A stretch of 64,000 bases of DNA from GCA-2705445 sp002705445 (GCA_045561235.1 JBJKYB010000002.1:248001-312000), one strand, 5' to 3'; positions 51,974 through 60,607 are shown, counted from the first letter of the stretch. The notes: generated from the letters alone by a model not told the origin. A program made the numbers and translations.

Positions 51974-53308
51974 ATGAAATCTATATTAATTACAAATGCA
52001 ACAATCATCAACGAAAACTCAAGAAAGATTAGCGATATATATATTAATAATGGAAGGATAGAGCAAATATCCAAAAATTTGTCTCATATTCAAGCTGACA
52101 TAGTTATTGATGCAACAGATAAATATGTTATTCCAGGAATGATTGACGACCAAGTACATTTTAGGGAGCCTGGACTTACTGATAAAGCAGATATCAGGTC
52201 TGAATCATTAGCAGGAGTTATTGGAGGTACGACGACTTATATGGATATGCCAAATAATAAACCGCCTATAGTAACTAATGAAGGTTTAGATAAAAAATTT
52301 CAAGTTGCAAAAAATAGATCTTTTGCAAATTACTCTTTTTATTTAGGCACCACAAATGACAATATTGAAGAAATAAAGAAAACTTCAAAACGAGCTTGTG
52401 GTGTGAAAATATTTATGGGTGCATCAACAGGAAATATGCTAGTTGATAATATAAAGTCATTAGAAAATATTTTTCTTCACTGTCCAAAATTGATTGCAAC
52501 TCATTGTGAAAGTTCTCCAATAATAGATAAAAACTTCGAAGCTGCAAAAGAAAAATATGGAGATGATATACCTCTTGAATTACATACAGAAATTAGAAGT
52601 AGAGAATGCTGTATAGAGTCATCTACTTTAGCTATAAATCTTGCAAGAAATTATGGTTCCAGACTACATGTACTTCATTTAACAACAAAAGAAGAGGTTG
52701 ATTTTTTTTCTAAGAGCGCCGATGTTGCTGGAAAGTCCATTACAGCAGAAGTTTGCATACATCATATGCTTTATTCAAAAAAAGACTATGCAAGAAAAAA
52801 GGGTTTTATCAAATGTAATCCATCTATAAAAGAGGAGTCTGACAGGCTTGCACTTATTAATGGAGTTATTAATAATAATATTGATGTTATTGCAACAGAT
52901 CACGCTCCTCATTTAATATCAGAAAAAAGTGGTAAATATGAAGATATTCCTGCTGGATTACCTGTGATTCAACATTCGTTAAGAGCTTGCTTAGAATTTT
53001 ACCATAATGGGATTTTTTCACTGGAACAGATTATCGAGAAAATATGTCATAATCCGGCAATTTGCTATAACGTAAAAGAGAGAGGTTTTATTAGAGAAGG
53101 TTATTGGGCAGATTTGGTTATAATGGACTTCTTAAAGATTGGTGAGATAGACGAGATGCCCATGATGCATAAGTGCGGTTGGTCTGCATTTTCAGATGTT
53201 CCATTTAAAACTAAGATAAATACCACAATTGTATCTGGTAACATCGCTTACAGCGATGGGGTAATTCCAGAACAATCGTTTGGGTTAGAACTGGAATTTA
53301 ATGATTAA
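51974..53308 (+). CDS. pyrC: Dihydroorotase (class I type)
   Basis: A 444-residue amidohydrolase. The first metal motif is DDQVHFREPGLTDKADI, the carboxylated lysine is in VKIFMGASTGN, and further histidines are in THCESSP, LHVLHLTT and ATDHAPHL. This class is longer than the E. coli PyrC type. An allantoinase is less likely because of the FREPG and ASTGN motifs. It overlaps the ferredoxin gene by four bases at its end. Confidence 0.88.
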   Translation: MKSILITNATIINENSRKISDIYINNGRIEQISKNLSHIQADIVIDATDKYVIPGMIDDQVHFREPGLTDKADIRSESLAGVIGGTTTYMDMPNNKPPIVTNEGLDKKFQVAKNRSFANYSFYLGTTNDNIEEIKKTSKRACGVKIFMGASTGNMLVDNIKSLENIFLHCPKLIATHCESSPIIDKNFEAAKEKYGDDIPLELHTEIRSRECCIESSTLAINLARNYGSRLHVLHLTTKEEVDFFSKSADVAGKSITAEVCIHHMLYSKKDYARKKGFIKCNPSIKEESDRLALINGVINNNIDVIATDHAPHLISEKSGKYEDIPAGLPVIQHSLRACLEFYHNGIFSLEQIIEKICHNPAICYNVKERGFIREGYWADLVIMDFLKIGEIDEMPMMHKCGWSAFSDVPFKTKINTTIVSGNIAYSDGVIPEQSFGLELEFND

Positions 53309-53640
53309 CCAGCCTTTTGTAAATCTTTAACGCCTTTTTGATCTTTATCGACTTCAACAACTATGTCACTTTTTAAAGAAGATTGACAAGCAAGGATGTA
53401 ACCTTTGTCAAGCATATCTCCGTCAAGAGTGTAAGCAAAATCTGAAAGCTCTTTAACTTTACCTTCTTTTAAAATTGCTCTACATGTGCCACAACTGCCA
53501 ACTTTACAATCACATGGCCACTCGATGCCAGCGTTCTTAGCAGCTTGAAGTAAATTAATTTTACCATTGACTTCAAATGTTTCTCCAGTGTTTGAAATAG
53601 TAACCTTATATACTTTATTTTTATCTCCAAATCCAAACAT
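53305..53640 (-). CDS. 2Fe-2S ferredoxin (plant type)
   Basis: A 111-residue ferredoxin. Cluster ligands are visible in CKVGSCGTC (C-x4-C-x2-C, preceded by WPCD) with the fourth cysteine in ILACQSS. A TTG at 53652 is in frame but is part of the ribosome-binding region, since GGAG lies eight bases before the ATG at 53640. The electron partner is unknown. Upstream lies a strong hairpin with a T-run, and beyond it the LitR-like regulator region. Confidence 0.92.
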   Translation of the reverse strand: MFGFGDKNKVYKVTISNTGETFEVNGKINLLQAAKNAGIEWPCDCKVGSCGTCRAILKEGKVKELSDFAYTLDGDMLDKGYILACQSSLKSDIVVEVDKDQKGVKDLQKAG

Positions 53641-53661
53641 AGTTTTCTCCAATTTTTAGTT

Positions 53662-53688
53662 AAAAAAAGTAGCCGGCGAACCGGCTAC
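53662..53688 (-). terminator. Rho-independent terminator in front of the ferredoxin gene
   Basis: On the minus strand GTAGCCGG-TTCG-CCGGCTAC forms a perfect 8-base stem with a TTCG loop, followed by seven T. It lies 21 bases upstream of the ferredoxin ATG in the same direction. It would end a transcript that started further upstream and so could act as an attenuator or as the end of a short RNA. Confidence 0.8.
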
Positions 53689-53696
53689 AAGTATGC

Positions 53697-53711
53697 GGAG
53701 CTAGGTGCTCC
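53697..53711 (-). repeat. Hairpin GGAGC-ACCTA-GCTCC upstream of terminator
   Basis: A perfect 5-base stem lies eight bases before the terminator hairpin. Together with a possible -10 (TATGAT) and -35 (TGTACA, 16-base spacer) around 53738-53770 on the minus strand, it would make a short RNA of about 70-90 bases. Not matched to a known RNA family. Confidence 0.5.
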
Positions 53712-53717
53712 AGGGGA

Positions 53718-53741
53718 TGTACAATTTATTAATCATGTATT
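53718..53741. promoter_or_regulatory. LitR/CarH-like operator candidate
   Basis: TGTACA-N12-TGTATT matches, at 11 of 12 positions, the light-regulator consensus T(G/A)TACA-N12-TGTA(C/T)A that I recall for LitR-type proteins of Pseudomonas putida. It overlaps the -10 region of the putative minus-strand transcript. Further TGTACA copies lie at 53765-53770 and 53838-53843 in the same region. The encoded LitR-like regulator is next to it. Confidence 0.5.
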
Positions 53742-53861
53742 TATCATAACACAATATTTATATATGTACAGATAAATCTATACAAATATAGGATTAATTT
53801 GTTTAAATATTACAATTACTTACATAAATACAAATATTGTACAAATAAATATAAATAATAC

Positions 53862-53890
53862 TTGACTAAAACATATACTATGTATATTCT
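53862..53890 (+). promoter_or_regulatory. Sigma-70-like promoter for the MerR/LitR-like gene
   Basis: TTGACT at 53862-53867 and TATTCT at 53885-53890 are separated by 17 bases. They lie 30 bases before the preferred ATG at 53921. An inverted repeat ATATAC-TAT-GTATAT (53873-53887) overlaps the spacer and -10 and may be an operator for autoregulation. Confidence 0.5.
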
Positions 53891-53920
53891 TAAATCATGA
53901 AAACACAACGTGAGATAAAT

Positions 53921-54820
53921 ATGAATACTGAACAGAACTATAGAATTGGCCTTACTACCCAAATAACTGGAATACGACCTGAAACATTAAGAGCTTGGGA
54001 AAGAAGATATGAAGTAGTGAAACCTATAAGAACTGACGCTGGTGACAGACTTTATACACAAGCTGATATCGATAGACTCTTATTAATTAAAAAATTAGTT
54101 GATAATGGCGACGCGATAAGTGCTGTAGCAAATCTTAACATTGAAAACCTTGAGAAAAGAATTTCAAGTTGTAAAACTGCAATTTCAGGTGTTGGTAAAA
54201 ATGACCTTAATTTTATTTTACTTGGTAGAACAATTCTTGATAAAAAAAGTCTTGATAGCATGAGATTAAATATGATCGATGTTGTTCAAGATCCTAGAAA
54301 TATCAAGTCAAACTATCATTGCAAAATAGACTTCGTTATTGCGGAAGTTCCAACTGTAAATCAAGGTACTTTTCAAATGATTCAAAAGATTCTAAAGCAA
54401 TCAAAAGCTTCTAAACTTTTATGCGCTTACGATTTTGGTAAAGAAAGTGATATTGCTACATTGACTTCACAGGATACAGGGACAATTTCATTACCATTGA
54501 ATCATTCTGACATAACAAATTGGTGTAGTGATAATTTCCCTAACTATATGCAATCAACATCAACAGATAGATTGCTCACAGATCAAGATATTTTAAATAT
54601 AGTATCTGCTGGAAGCACAATAAATTGTGAATGCCCTAGACATTTAGGTGACCTTATCAATAAGTTAGCTGCTTTTGAAAAATATTCTTCAGAGTGCGAA
54701 GCTAGAAACGCAAAAGATGCTGAAATTCATGATGAATTGGAATCTACTGCTGCAAAATCAAGATATTTATTGGAAGAAGTTCTCATTAAACTTGCAAAAG
54801 TCGAAGGAATAAAATACTAA
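53921..54820 (+). CDS. MerR-family regulator, LitR/CarH-like without B12 motif
   Basis: About 299 residues. The N-terminal MerR helix-turn-helix has the LitR/CarH-like sequence YRIGLTTQITGIRPETLRAWERRYEVVKPIRT (split: YRIGLTTQITGI and RPETLRAWERRYE). The C-terminal part (about 100-240) has a Rossmann-like layout but lacks the E/DxHxxG cobalamin motif. A conserved-looking CECPRHLGDLINKL follows near residue 238. Related proteins repress photolyase genes in the dark, and here the next gene is a photolyase six bases downstream. An ATG at 53897 is also possible, but that would be nearly leaderless. Confidence 0.8.
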   Translation: MNTEQNYRIGLTTQITGIRPETLRAWERRYEVVKPIRTDAGDRLYTQADIDRLLLIKKLVDNGDAISAVANLNIENLEKRISSCKTAISGVGKNDLNFILLGRTILDKKSLDSMRLNMIDVVQDPRNIKSNYHCKIDFVIAEVPTVNQGTFQMIQKILKQSKASKLLCAYDFGKESDIATLTSQDTGTISLPLNHSDITNWCSDNFPNYMQSTSTDRLLTDQDILNIVSAGSTINCECPRHLGDLINKLAAFEKYSSECEARNAKDAEIHDELESTAAKSRYLLEEVLIKLAKVEGIKY

Positions 54821-54826
54821 TACAGT

Positions 54827-56209
54827 ATGAAGTCTCTTGTTTTATTTTCTAATGATCTTAGATTAAATGATAATGAAGCAATTTGTTCAGCAATAGATGG
54901 ATTTAATGAGACTTCATTTATTTTTCTATATGATAAAGACCTTTATAGCTCGACACATGGTTCAGCAAACTTATGGTGGCTTGAAAAAAGCTTAAAGTCT
55001 TTAAAAATAAGGCTACAAGATGAGGGTATTTGCTTACATATTGTAAAAGGCGAATATGTATCTAAAATAGTTGAGATAGCAAGTAAGAATGAAGTTCAAT
55101 CAGTTTTCCTTAATGAAAATAAACATCCAAATTTCATTATTAAAGAACAAAAACTAAGAAAAGAACTTGAAAGAATTAATATTCAATTTAAAAGTTTTAA
55201 TAATACTAACCTTTCTGAACCTGCTTCAATTCTAAATAAAAGTGGAGAACCTTACAAAGTATACTCTCCCTTTTATAAACATTGTAAATCTATTTATTCT
55301 CAAAATAAGGTATTTAATTTTCCAACAAAACAAATAAACACTTTTAATATTAATGAAGATTCTATAAATACAGAAGAAATATTTCCAAATAGTAAAAATA
55401 AATGGTCTGACAAACTCAATAAACATTGGAAACCTGGTGAAATTGAGGCTCATAAGGCCCTTAAAAAATTTTTTAATGATTCACTATCAAACTATAAAGA
55501 AGGAAGGGATTATCTTGGAACAGTTGGAACTTCAAGATTATCACCATACTTACGTTTTGGAGAGATTACCTCTAATCAAATAATAAGTGAATTTCAATTT
55601 CATGCTGATCATAATTTAAACAAACATGAAGAGCATTTTATAAAAGAACTATACTGGAGAGAATTCTCATATTATATATTATTTCATTTCCCATATGTAA
55701 TTGATAAGCCCTTTAATAGAAAATATGATAACTTCGAGTGGAATAAAAACTATGAAGTTAATTTGAATAAATGGAAAAAGGGAGAAACAGGAATTAGAAT
55801 TGTAGATGCAGCTATGAATGAATTATGGGAGACAGGATATATGCATAACAGAACTAGGATGATAACTGCATCATTTTTGACAAAAAACTTATTGATTCCA
55901 TGGCAAGAAGGTGAAAAATGGTTTAGGGACACTCTATTAGATGCCGACATAGCTAATAATACAATGGGTTGGCAATGGGTATCTGGCTGTGGAACGGATG
56001 CAGCACCGTATTTCAGAATATTTAACCCAGTTCTTCAAGAAAAGAAATTTGATCCTGATAATATTTATGCTAAAAAATGGTTAAAAAATTTCGATAACTA
56101 TGCAGATGATAGCGAAGATTTATTTAATAAAAATAATTTGATAAAACCAATAGTTGATTTAGGCATAAGCAGAAATGAAGCGTTAGCTAGATTTTCTGCA
56201 ATCAAATAG
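54827..56209 (+). CDS. phrB: Deoxyribodipyrimidine photolyase / cryptochrome family
   Basis: A 460-residue flavoprotein. The N-terminal antenna domain starts LVLFSNDLRLNDNEAI. The C-terminal FAD domain has GTSRLSPYLRFGEIT, ELYWREFSYY, TGYMHNRTRMI and DADIANNTMGWQWVSG. It repairs pyrimidine dimers with light energy; some members are DASH-type cryptochromes. It follows the LitR-like gene and is probably controlled by it. Confidence 0.92.
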   Translation: MKSLVLFSNDLRLNDNEAICSAIDGFNETSFIFLYDKDLYSSTHGSANLWWLEKSLKSLKIRLQDEGICLHIVKGEYVSKIVEIASKNEVQSVFLNENKHPNFIIKEQKLRKELERINIQFKSFNNTNLSEPASILNKSGEPYKVYSPFYKHCKSIYSQNKVFNFPTKQINTFNINEDSINTEEIFPNSKNKWSDKLNKHWKPGEIEAHKALKKFFNDSLSNYKEGRDYLGTVGTSRLSPYLRFGEITSNQIISEFQFHADHNLNKHEEHFIKELYWREFSYYILFHFPYVIDKPFNRKYDNFEWNKNYEVNLNKWKKGETGIRIVDAAMNELWETGYMHNRTRMITASFLTKNLLIPWQEGEKWFRDTLLDADIANNTMGWQWVSGCGTDAAPYFRIFNPVLQEKKFDPDNIYAKKWLKNFDNYADDSEDLFNKNNLIKPIVDLGISRNEALARFSAIK

Positions 56210-56212
56210 TTT

Positions 56213-57436
56213 TTAAGTTTTAAACCTATTTTCAATATAATTAAATAAAATTTCTTTGAATTCATTTGTTATATTTCCGCCTTTTAAAGTAACGTTTTTT
56301 TTCCCATCTATATAAACTGGTGCAGTAGGATTTTCTCCCCTTCCAGGAAGACTAATGCCTATGTCTGCATGTTTGCTCTCCCCTGGGCCATTGACGATAC
56401 ACCCCATTACTGAAATTTTTAAGTTTTCAACACCAGGATATTCTTTTTTCCATGATGGCATATTAATTTTTATGTGTTGGTCAATATCAGCAGCTAGTTT
56501 TTGAAAATAATCACTGCTAGTTCTTCCACATCCTGGGCATGAAGTAACATCTGGTAAAAAATATCTTATCCCCAAGCTTTGAAGAATTAATTTTGCAACT
56601 TCAACCTCTTTAGATCTGTTACCATTTATATCAGTTGTCAAAGACACTCTTATTGTATCTCCGATTCCATTAAGTAATAATGGTCCAAGTGCACAAGCAG
56701 AATAAACTATACCTCTTTCATTGCTACCCGCTTCTGTTAAACCTAAATGAAGAGCATAACTACATATTTCAGAAATTTTTTTATATACATCGATTAACAT
56801 ATTAACTTTACTCAACTTACAAGAGATAATAATTTTATCTTTACCCATCCCTATTTGTTCTGCTAATTTTGCATTTTCCAAAGCAGAAGTTATCACAGAT
56901 TCACACATTATTTCATCCAATGTTTTTGGTTTTGATAATTTATTATTTGCATCTAAGTTGCTTGCTAATAATTCCTGATCTAAACTACCCCAATTAACTC
57001 CAATTCTTACAGGCTTATCTAGCTTACATGCTACTTCAATCATTGTTGTAAAATTTTTGTCTTTTTTATTTTTTTTACCAACATTACCTGGATTTATTCT
57101 AAATTTATCTAAGTGCGCAGCTTCAGATTGATATTTATTTAATAATATATGTCCATTAAAATGAAAGTCCCCAACAATCGGAACTTCAATATTCATCTTT
57201 TTTAAATTATCTTTTATATATGGTATTGCCTGAATTGCATCGGAATCATTTACAGTTACCCTCACAATTTCAGATCCTGCTTGAGCCAACTCTGCAATTT
57301 GATTTGTTGTTTTATCAATGTCAGAGGTATTTGTATCCGTCATAGATTGAACAACAATTGGATTATTTCCACCCACAGAAACATTCCCTACCTTTACTTC
57401 ATAAGATCTTCTTCTATTTATATTGTTTGTACTCAT
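56213..57436 (-). CDS. ispG: 4-hydroxy-3-methylbut-2-en-1-yl diphosphate synthase
   Basis: A 407-residue 4Fe-4S enzyme of the MEP isoprenoid pathway. It has VGGNNPIVVQSMTDTNTSD, cluster ligands in TSCPGCGRTS and the third in VMGCIVNGPGESKHADIG. A GTG at 57451 would add five residues; the ATG at 57436 is preferred. It shares the 42-base divergent region with bioD. Confidence 0.96.
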   Translation of the reverse strand: MSTNNINRRRSYEVKVGNVSVGGNNPIVVQSMTDTNTSDIDKTTNQIAELAQAGSEIVRVTVNDSDAIQAIPYIKDNLKKMNIEVPIVGDFHFNGHILLNKYQSEAAHLDKFRINPGNVGKKNKKDKNFTTMIEVACKLDKPVRIGVNWGSLDQELLASNLDANNKLSKPKTLDEIMCESVITSALENAKLAEQIGMGKDKIIISCKLSKVNMLIDVYKKISEICSYALHLGLTEAGSNERGIVYSACALGPLLLNGIGDTIRVSLTTDINGNRSKEVEVAKLILQSLGIRYFLPDVTSCPGCGRTSSDYFQKLAADIDQHIKINMPSWKKEYPGVENLKISVMGCIVNGPGESKHADIGISLPGRGENPTAPVYIDGKKNVTLKGGNITNEFKEILFNYIENRFKT

Positions 57437-57478
57437 GTGTATTATTATCACATGAACATTTACTAATTGGGAGTTTTT

Positions 57479-58126
57479 ATGAAAGGTTTCTTAATTACTG
57501 GAACAGATACGGATGTTGGCAAAACATGGTTTATGCTTAGACTTGCAGAACTACTTAAAGAACATAAATTCAAATTTCATTTTTTGAAACCTGTAGAATC
57601 TGGTTGCGAGGAACCAAATAATGATATTATCCCAAAAGATGCAACAAAATTTTCTAAACTTGAAGGAACATCTCTCACTAGTATATGTAAATTTATGTTT
57701 AAAGCTTATGCTTCTCCTCCAAGAGCAGCAAAACTAGAAAATAAAAATATAGAGCTAAACGAAATATTAGATTTTATTAATGAAAAAAAAATTGAAGATA
57801 ATAATTGTTTTAATTTAATTGAAGGGTGTGGTGGTTTCTTTTCACCAATAGCGAATAATAAATTAACGTCTGATATGGCAATTAAACTTAATTTGCCGGT
57901 TATATTAGTTGTCAATAATACACTCGGCTGCATCAATCATACTTTACTCACAATTAAAGCCATAGAAAATTTAAGTTTAAGTATTAAGTTCATTATTTTA
58001 AATGACCTTAGTAAAAATATTCCCTTAGACAACTTTAACGAGCTCTCAGAATTTACATCTATCCCAATTTTTAGACTAAGATATAATGGCAAAGCTGATT
58101 CCAATATAATAGGATATTTGACATAA
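57479..58126 (+). CDS. bioD: Dethiobiotin synthetase
   Basis: A 215-residue P-loop enzyme of biotin synthesis. It has FLITGTDTDVGKTWF (P-loop), KPVESGC and EGCGGFFSPI. GGGAG lies before the ATG at 57479; the TTG at 57467 just upstream is not preferred. Its stop directly abuts the mutM ATG. Unlike in many bacteria, it is far from bioA. Confidence 0.93.
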   Translation: MKGFLITGTDTDVGKTWFMLRLAELLKEHKFKFHFLKPVESGCEEPNNDIIPKDATKFSKLEGTSLTSICKFMFKAYASPPRAAKLENKNIELNEILDFINEKKIEDNNCFNLIEGCGGFFSPIANNKLTSDMAIKLNLPVILVVNNTLGCINHTLLTIKAIENLSLSIKFIILNDLSKNIPLDNFNELSEFTSIPIFRLRYNGKADSNIIGYLT

Positions 58127-58945
58127 ATGCCAGAATTACCAGAAGTACAAACAATTGTTGATGGTATCGAGCCATATTTGCTTAACAAAAAAATTGTTAA
58201 ATGTAATGTTTATGTAAAAAAACTCAGGTGGAAATTACAACCTAATCTAGCAAGAAATATTCAAGGATTTAAAGTTTTAAAAATCTCAAGAAGAGCGAAA
58301 TATATTATTATTTCGGGAAAAGATTTTTATTTAACTATTCATCTTGGAATGACTGGAACTCTTCGAATTGCAAATAAGAAAGATTCTAGAGAGAAACATG
58401 ATCATTTTGAACTTTACTTAAGTTCAAACTTAATATTGAGATTTAATGATCCAAGAAAATTTGGAATGGTATTTTATTCTAATGATTCTCCGCTACTGTC
58501 AAATAAATTATTAATGGATCTAGGTCCAGAACCTTTAGAAAGTGATTTTAATCATCATTATTTATATGCAATATCAAGAAACAGAAATGTTGCTATTAAG
58601 ACGTTGCTAATGAATGCTAAAATTGTTGTAGGAATTGGAAATATTTATGCATCCGAAGCTTTATTTCTCTCAAAAATAAAACCCCAAAAAATTTCGAAAA
58701 AATTATCGAAAAAAAATTGCAAAGATATCGTTAGCTCAATTAAGAAAGTACTGAAAAAAGCGATAAAAAAAGGCGGTTCAACTATTAATGATTATATAAA
58801 TGTAGATGGAAAGAAAGGATATTTTCAGTATGATTTTAAAGTATATGGCAGAACTCATTTGCCCTGCCATATTTGTCAAAACGACATTTCACAAATAAAA
58901 ATTAATCAAAGATCTAGTTTTTATTGTAAAAAATGTCAGAAATAA
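58127..58945 (+). CDS. mutM: Formamidopyrimidine-DNA glycosylase
   Basis: A 272-residue DNA repair enzyme that removes 8-oxoguanine. The catalytic N-terminus PELPEVQTIVDGIEPYL (with Pro2 and Glu3), GMTGTLRI, and the C-terminal zinc finger CHIC...CKKC are visible. It converges on the lipoprotein gene with a 5-base gap. Confidence 0.96.
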   Translation: MPELPEVQTIVDGIEPYLLNKKIVKCNVYVKKLRWKLQPNLARNIQGFKVLKISRRAKYIIISGKDFYLTIHLGMTGTLRIANKKDSREKHDHFELYLSSNLILRFNDPRKFGMVFYSNDSPLLSNKLLMDLGPEPLESDFNHHYLYAISRNRNVAIKTLLMNAKIVVGIGNIYASEALFLSKIKPQKISKKLSKKNCKDIVSSIKKVLKKAIKKGGSTINDYINVDGKKGYFQYDFKVYGRTHLPCHICQNDISQIKINQRSSFYCKKCQK

Positions 58946-58950
58946 ACTAA

Positions 58951-59133
58951 TTATTTCTTTTGTTGCTCGTAGAACATTTGATTTAGTCTATGAGAGTTTG
59001 CATCAGCAGCAGATATAGCTTGCTTTGCTGTCTCTTCAACTAGCTCTAGTCTGTCTAATAAAGCTTGATCAGTTGCACAACCTGAAAGCATTATTGCTAC
59101 TCCTGCAACTAGAAGTGTTTTGATTTTTTTCAT
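58951..59133 (-). CDS. Lpp/OprI-like small outer membrane lipoprotein
   Basis: A 60-residue lipoprotein. The signal ends in the lipobox LSGC with Cys19. The mature 42 residues form an Ala/Leu zipper (LLDRLELVEETAKQAISAADANSHRLNQMF), as in Braun-type lipoproteins. The C-terminus ends in QQKK, so the last lysine could be linked to peptidoglycan. AAGGAGGC precedes the ATG. Confidence 0.88.
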   Translation of the reverse strand: MKKIKTLLVAGVAIMLSGCATDQALLDRLELVEETAKQAISAADANSHRLNQMFYEQQKK

Positions 59134-59336
59134 TGAAGCCTCCTTATTATTATTTAAGCTTAAATCCCCTTATTGGGATTTTTAACTATATCAAATAAAG
59201 TATTTTTGTAAAAGCTATATAAAGAACGTCTGGCAGGTTTGAAACTACCAAACTGATTAAAATCTTTCAAAGGAGGACTAAACTTTATATTTAAGGGGGA
59301 AGCCATCCGTGGCTACCAATTCTTTACAAGAAACAA
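59134..59336. other. Structured gene-poor stretch between the lipoprotein and a 25-codon ORF
   Basis: The 366 bases between the lipoprotein gene and coaD carry no normal-length gene. Visible here are a plus-strand hairpin with a T-tail at 59162-59183, a short stem GTTTG/CAAAC at about 59239-59257, an AAAGGAGG at 59271-59278 not followed by a nearby start, and a hairpin AGCCA-TCCG-TGGCT at 59301-59314 just after GGGGG. The features suggest structured leader RNA of the lipoprotein gene or a small RNA on the plus strand. I cannot match a known family. Confidence 0.35.
59162..59183 (+). terminator. Weak plus-strand hairpin with T-tail
   Basis: AAATCCC and GGGATTT pair over a 6-base loop, followed directly by further T (five in a row in total). 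It reads as a short terminator on the plus strand. On the minus strand it is a stem-loop in the leader of the lipoprotein mRNA without a T-run. No plus-strand gene ends here apart from mutM more than 200 bases earlier. Confidence 0.4.
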
Positions 59337-59414
59337 TTACTTACCTAAAAATTGCTTGTATAAACATACTGAAGCAACAGACCAAACAGCTAACATAATA
59401 CCAATTTCTAACAT
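59337..59414 (-). CDS. Candidate 25-residue single-pass membrane peptide
   Basis: An ORF of 26 codons encodes MLEIGIMLAVWSVASV... ending in KQFLGK. Residues 3-20 are hydrophobic, with basic residues after them. AAGG lies five bases before the ATG. Its size and pattern resemble small membrane peptides that stabilise larger complexes, but I recognise no family. In AT-rich DNA such short ORFs can be accidental. Confidence 0.35.
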   Translation of the reverse strand: MLEIGIMLAVWSVASVCLYKQFLGK

Positions 59415-59499
59415 AACAACCTTCCATTTAAATAATAATAATAATATATAATAATATTATAATATAAAGATAGTATATGTCAACAGGTATATGGGAAAT

Positions 59500-59979
59500 T
59501 TATTTGTACTTTCTCTGTATTGCTTCTTTTACTTCTTTACTTACAAATTCTGATACATCGCCGCCTAATTCAGCTATTTCTTTGACTAAAGAGGATGATA
59601 AAAAAGCGTATGATTCTGAAGGTGTAAGGAATATAGATTCGATACCATTATTAAGTTTTTTATTCATGCTGGACATTTGAAACTCATATTCAAAATCCGA
59701 TACAACTCGAAGACCTCTGAGGATTACTTTTGCTTTTAATTCTTTAGCAAAGTCTACTAAAAGACCATTGAAACCAATTACCTCAATGTTTTCTATCTCA
59801 GAAAGCGACCTTTTAGCCAGCTCTATTCTTTCATCCAAAGAAAAAAGAGTGTCTTTTCTAGAATTTTCTGCAACACAAATGTAAACTTTATCGAATATAT
59901 TCGACGCAGCTCTCTGAACTAAATCTCTATGACCATTGGTAAAAGGGTCAAAAGTTCCTGGGTAAACAGCAATATTCAT
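59500..59979 (-). CDS. coaD: Phosphopantetheine adenylyltransferase
   Basis: A 159-residue nucleotidyltransferase of coenzyme A synthesis. The active-site TxGH is in YPGTFDPFTNGHRDLV, and RGLRVVSDFEYEFQM and the C-terminal SSSLVKEIAELGGDVSEFV are typical. It follows rsmD with a 31-base gap, a common pair. Confidence 0.97.
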   Translation of the reverse strand: MNIAVYPGTFDPFTNGHRDLVQRAASNIFDKVYICVAENSRKDTLFSLDERIELAKRSLSEIENIEVIGFNGLLVDFAKELKAKVILRGLRVVSDFEYEFQMSSMNKKLNNGIESIFLTPSESYAFLSSSLVKEIAELGGDVSEFVSKEVKEAIQRKYK

Positions 59980-60010
59980 ATCTTATGATTCTTATTTTAA
60001 AAGATAATGA

Positions 60011-60607
60011 TTATATCACAGAAATATTATGCTGAAAAAGTAAGTAAGCAACTTCGCCTGACTTTTTACTCTTAAGTAACTCCCAATTAATTGGAGTATT
60101 TATTTGAAATTCATAGTTTTTCTTATAAGGCATTTCAACATAAATTTTACATTTATCAGCAAGATTATCCGAGGAGGAAAGTTCTTTAATCGCTTTTTCA
60201 ATAATTCCTAAGGAAAATGGTGGGTCTAAAAAAACCACATTAACTAAATCTTTTAAATTTTTTAGAAAATCAAAAGCACTCAAATTAATAATAGAAATAT
60301 TTTTTGCCCCTATGTAATCTTTTTGTAATCTTAAATGATTTGTAATTTCGGAATTATTATCTATCATATATACCTTTTTTGCACCTCTTGATGCTGCTTC
60401 AAAACCTAGCGACCCACTGCCAGCAAACATATCTATACATATTGAACCTTGAATATCTTCCTGTATCCAATTAAACAGGGTTTCTTTTATAATATTTTTT
60501 GTTGGTCTTAAATCACTTTTATCTAAAAAACTTATATTTCTTCCTTTCCATGAACCAGACAATATTTTCACTTTTAAATTTAGTTTGCTACTTTTTTGCT
60601 TTTTCAT
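60011..60607 (-). CDS. rsmD: 16S rRNA (guanine966-N2)-methyltransferase
   Basis: A 198-residue SAM-dependent methyltransferase. The start KILSGSWKGRNISF and RPTKNIIKETLFNWI, the SAM site DMFAGSGSLGFEAASRGA and the catalytic DPPFSLG are all RsmD motifs. The TTG at 60613 is less likely than the ATG at 60607. It overlaps the upstream peptidase gene by 20 bases. Confidence 0.95.
   Translation of the reverse strand: MKKQKSSKLNLKVKILSGSWKGRNISFLDKSDLRPTKNIIKETLFNWIQEDIQGSICIDMFAGSGSLGFEAASRGAKKVYMIDNNSEITNHLRLQKDYIGAKNISIINLSAFDFLKNLKDLVNVVFLDPPFSLGIIEKAIKELSSSDNLADKCKIYVEMPYKKNYEFQINTPINWELLKSKKSGEVAYLLFQHNISVI

Noticed and set aside
53662..53740. Signal recognition particle RNA, tmRNA or 6S RNA end
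   Set aside because: None of the signature sequences I know for these RNAs is present; only two plain hairpins are visible.
53921..54820. B12-dependent CarH photoreceptor
   Set aside because: The E/DxHxxG cobalamin-binding motif is not present in the C-terminal part, so direct B12 light sensing is not supported.
59304..59393. GTG-started 27-29 codon ORF on the plus strand after GGGGG
   Set aside because: Spacing to the GGGGGAAG is long, the product has no features, and it overlaps the better supported minus-strand 25-codon ORF.
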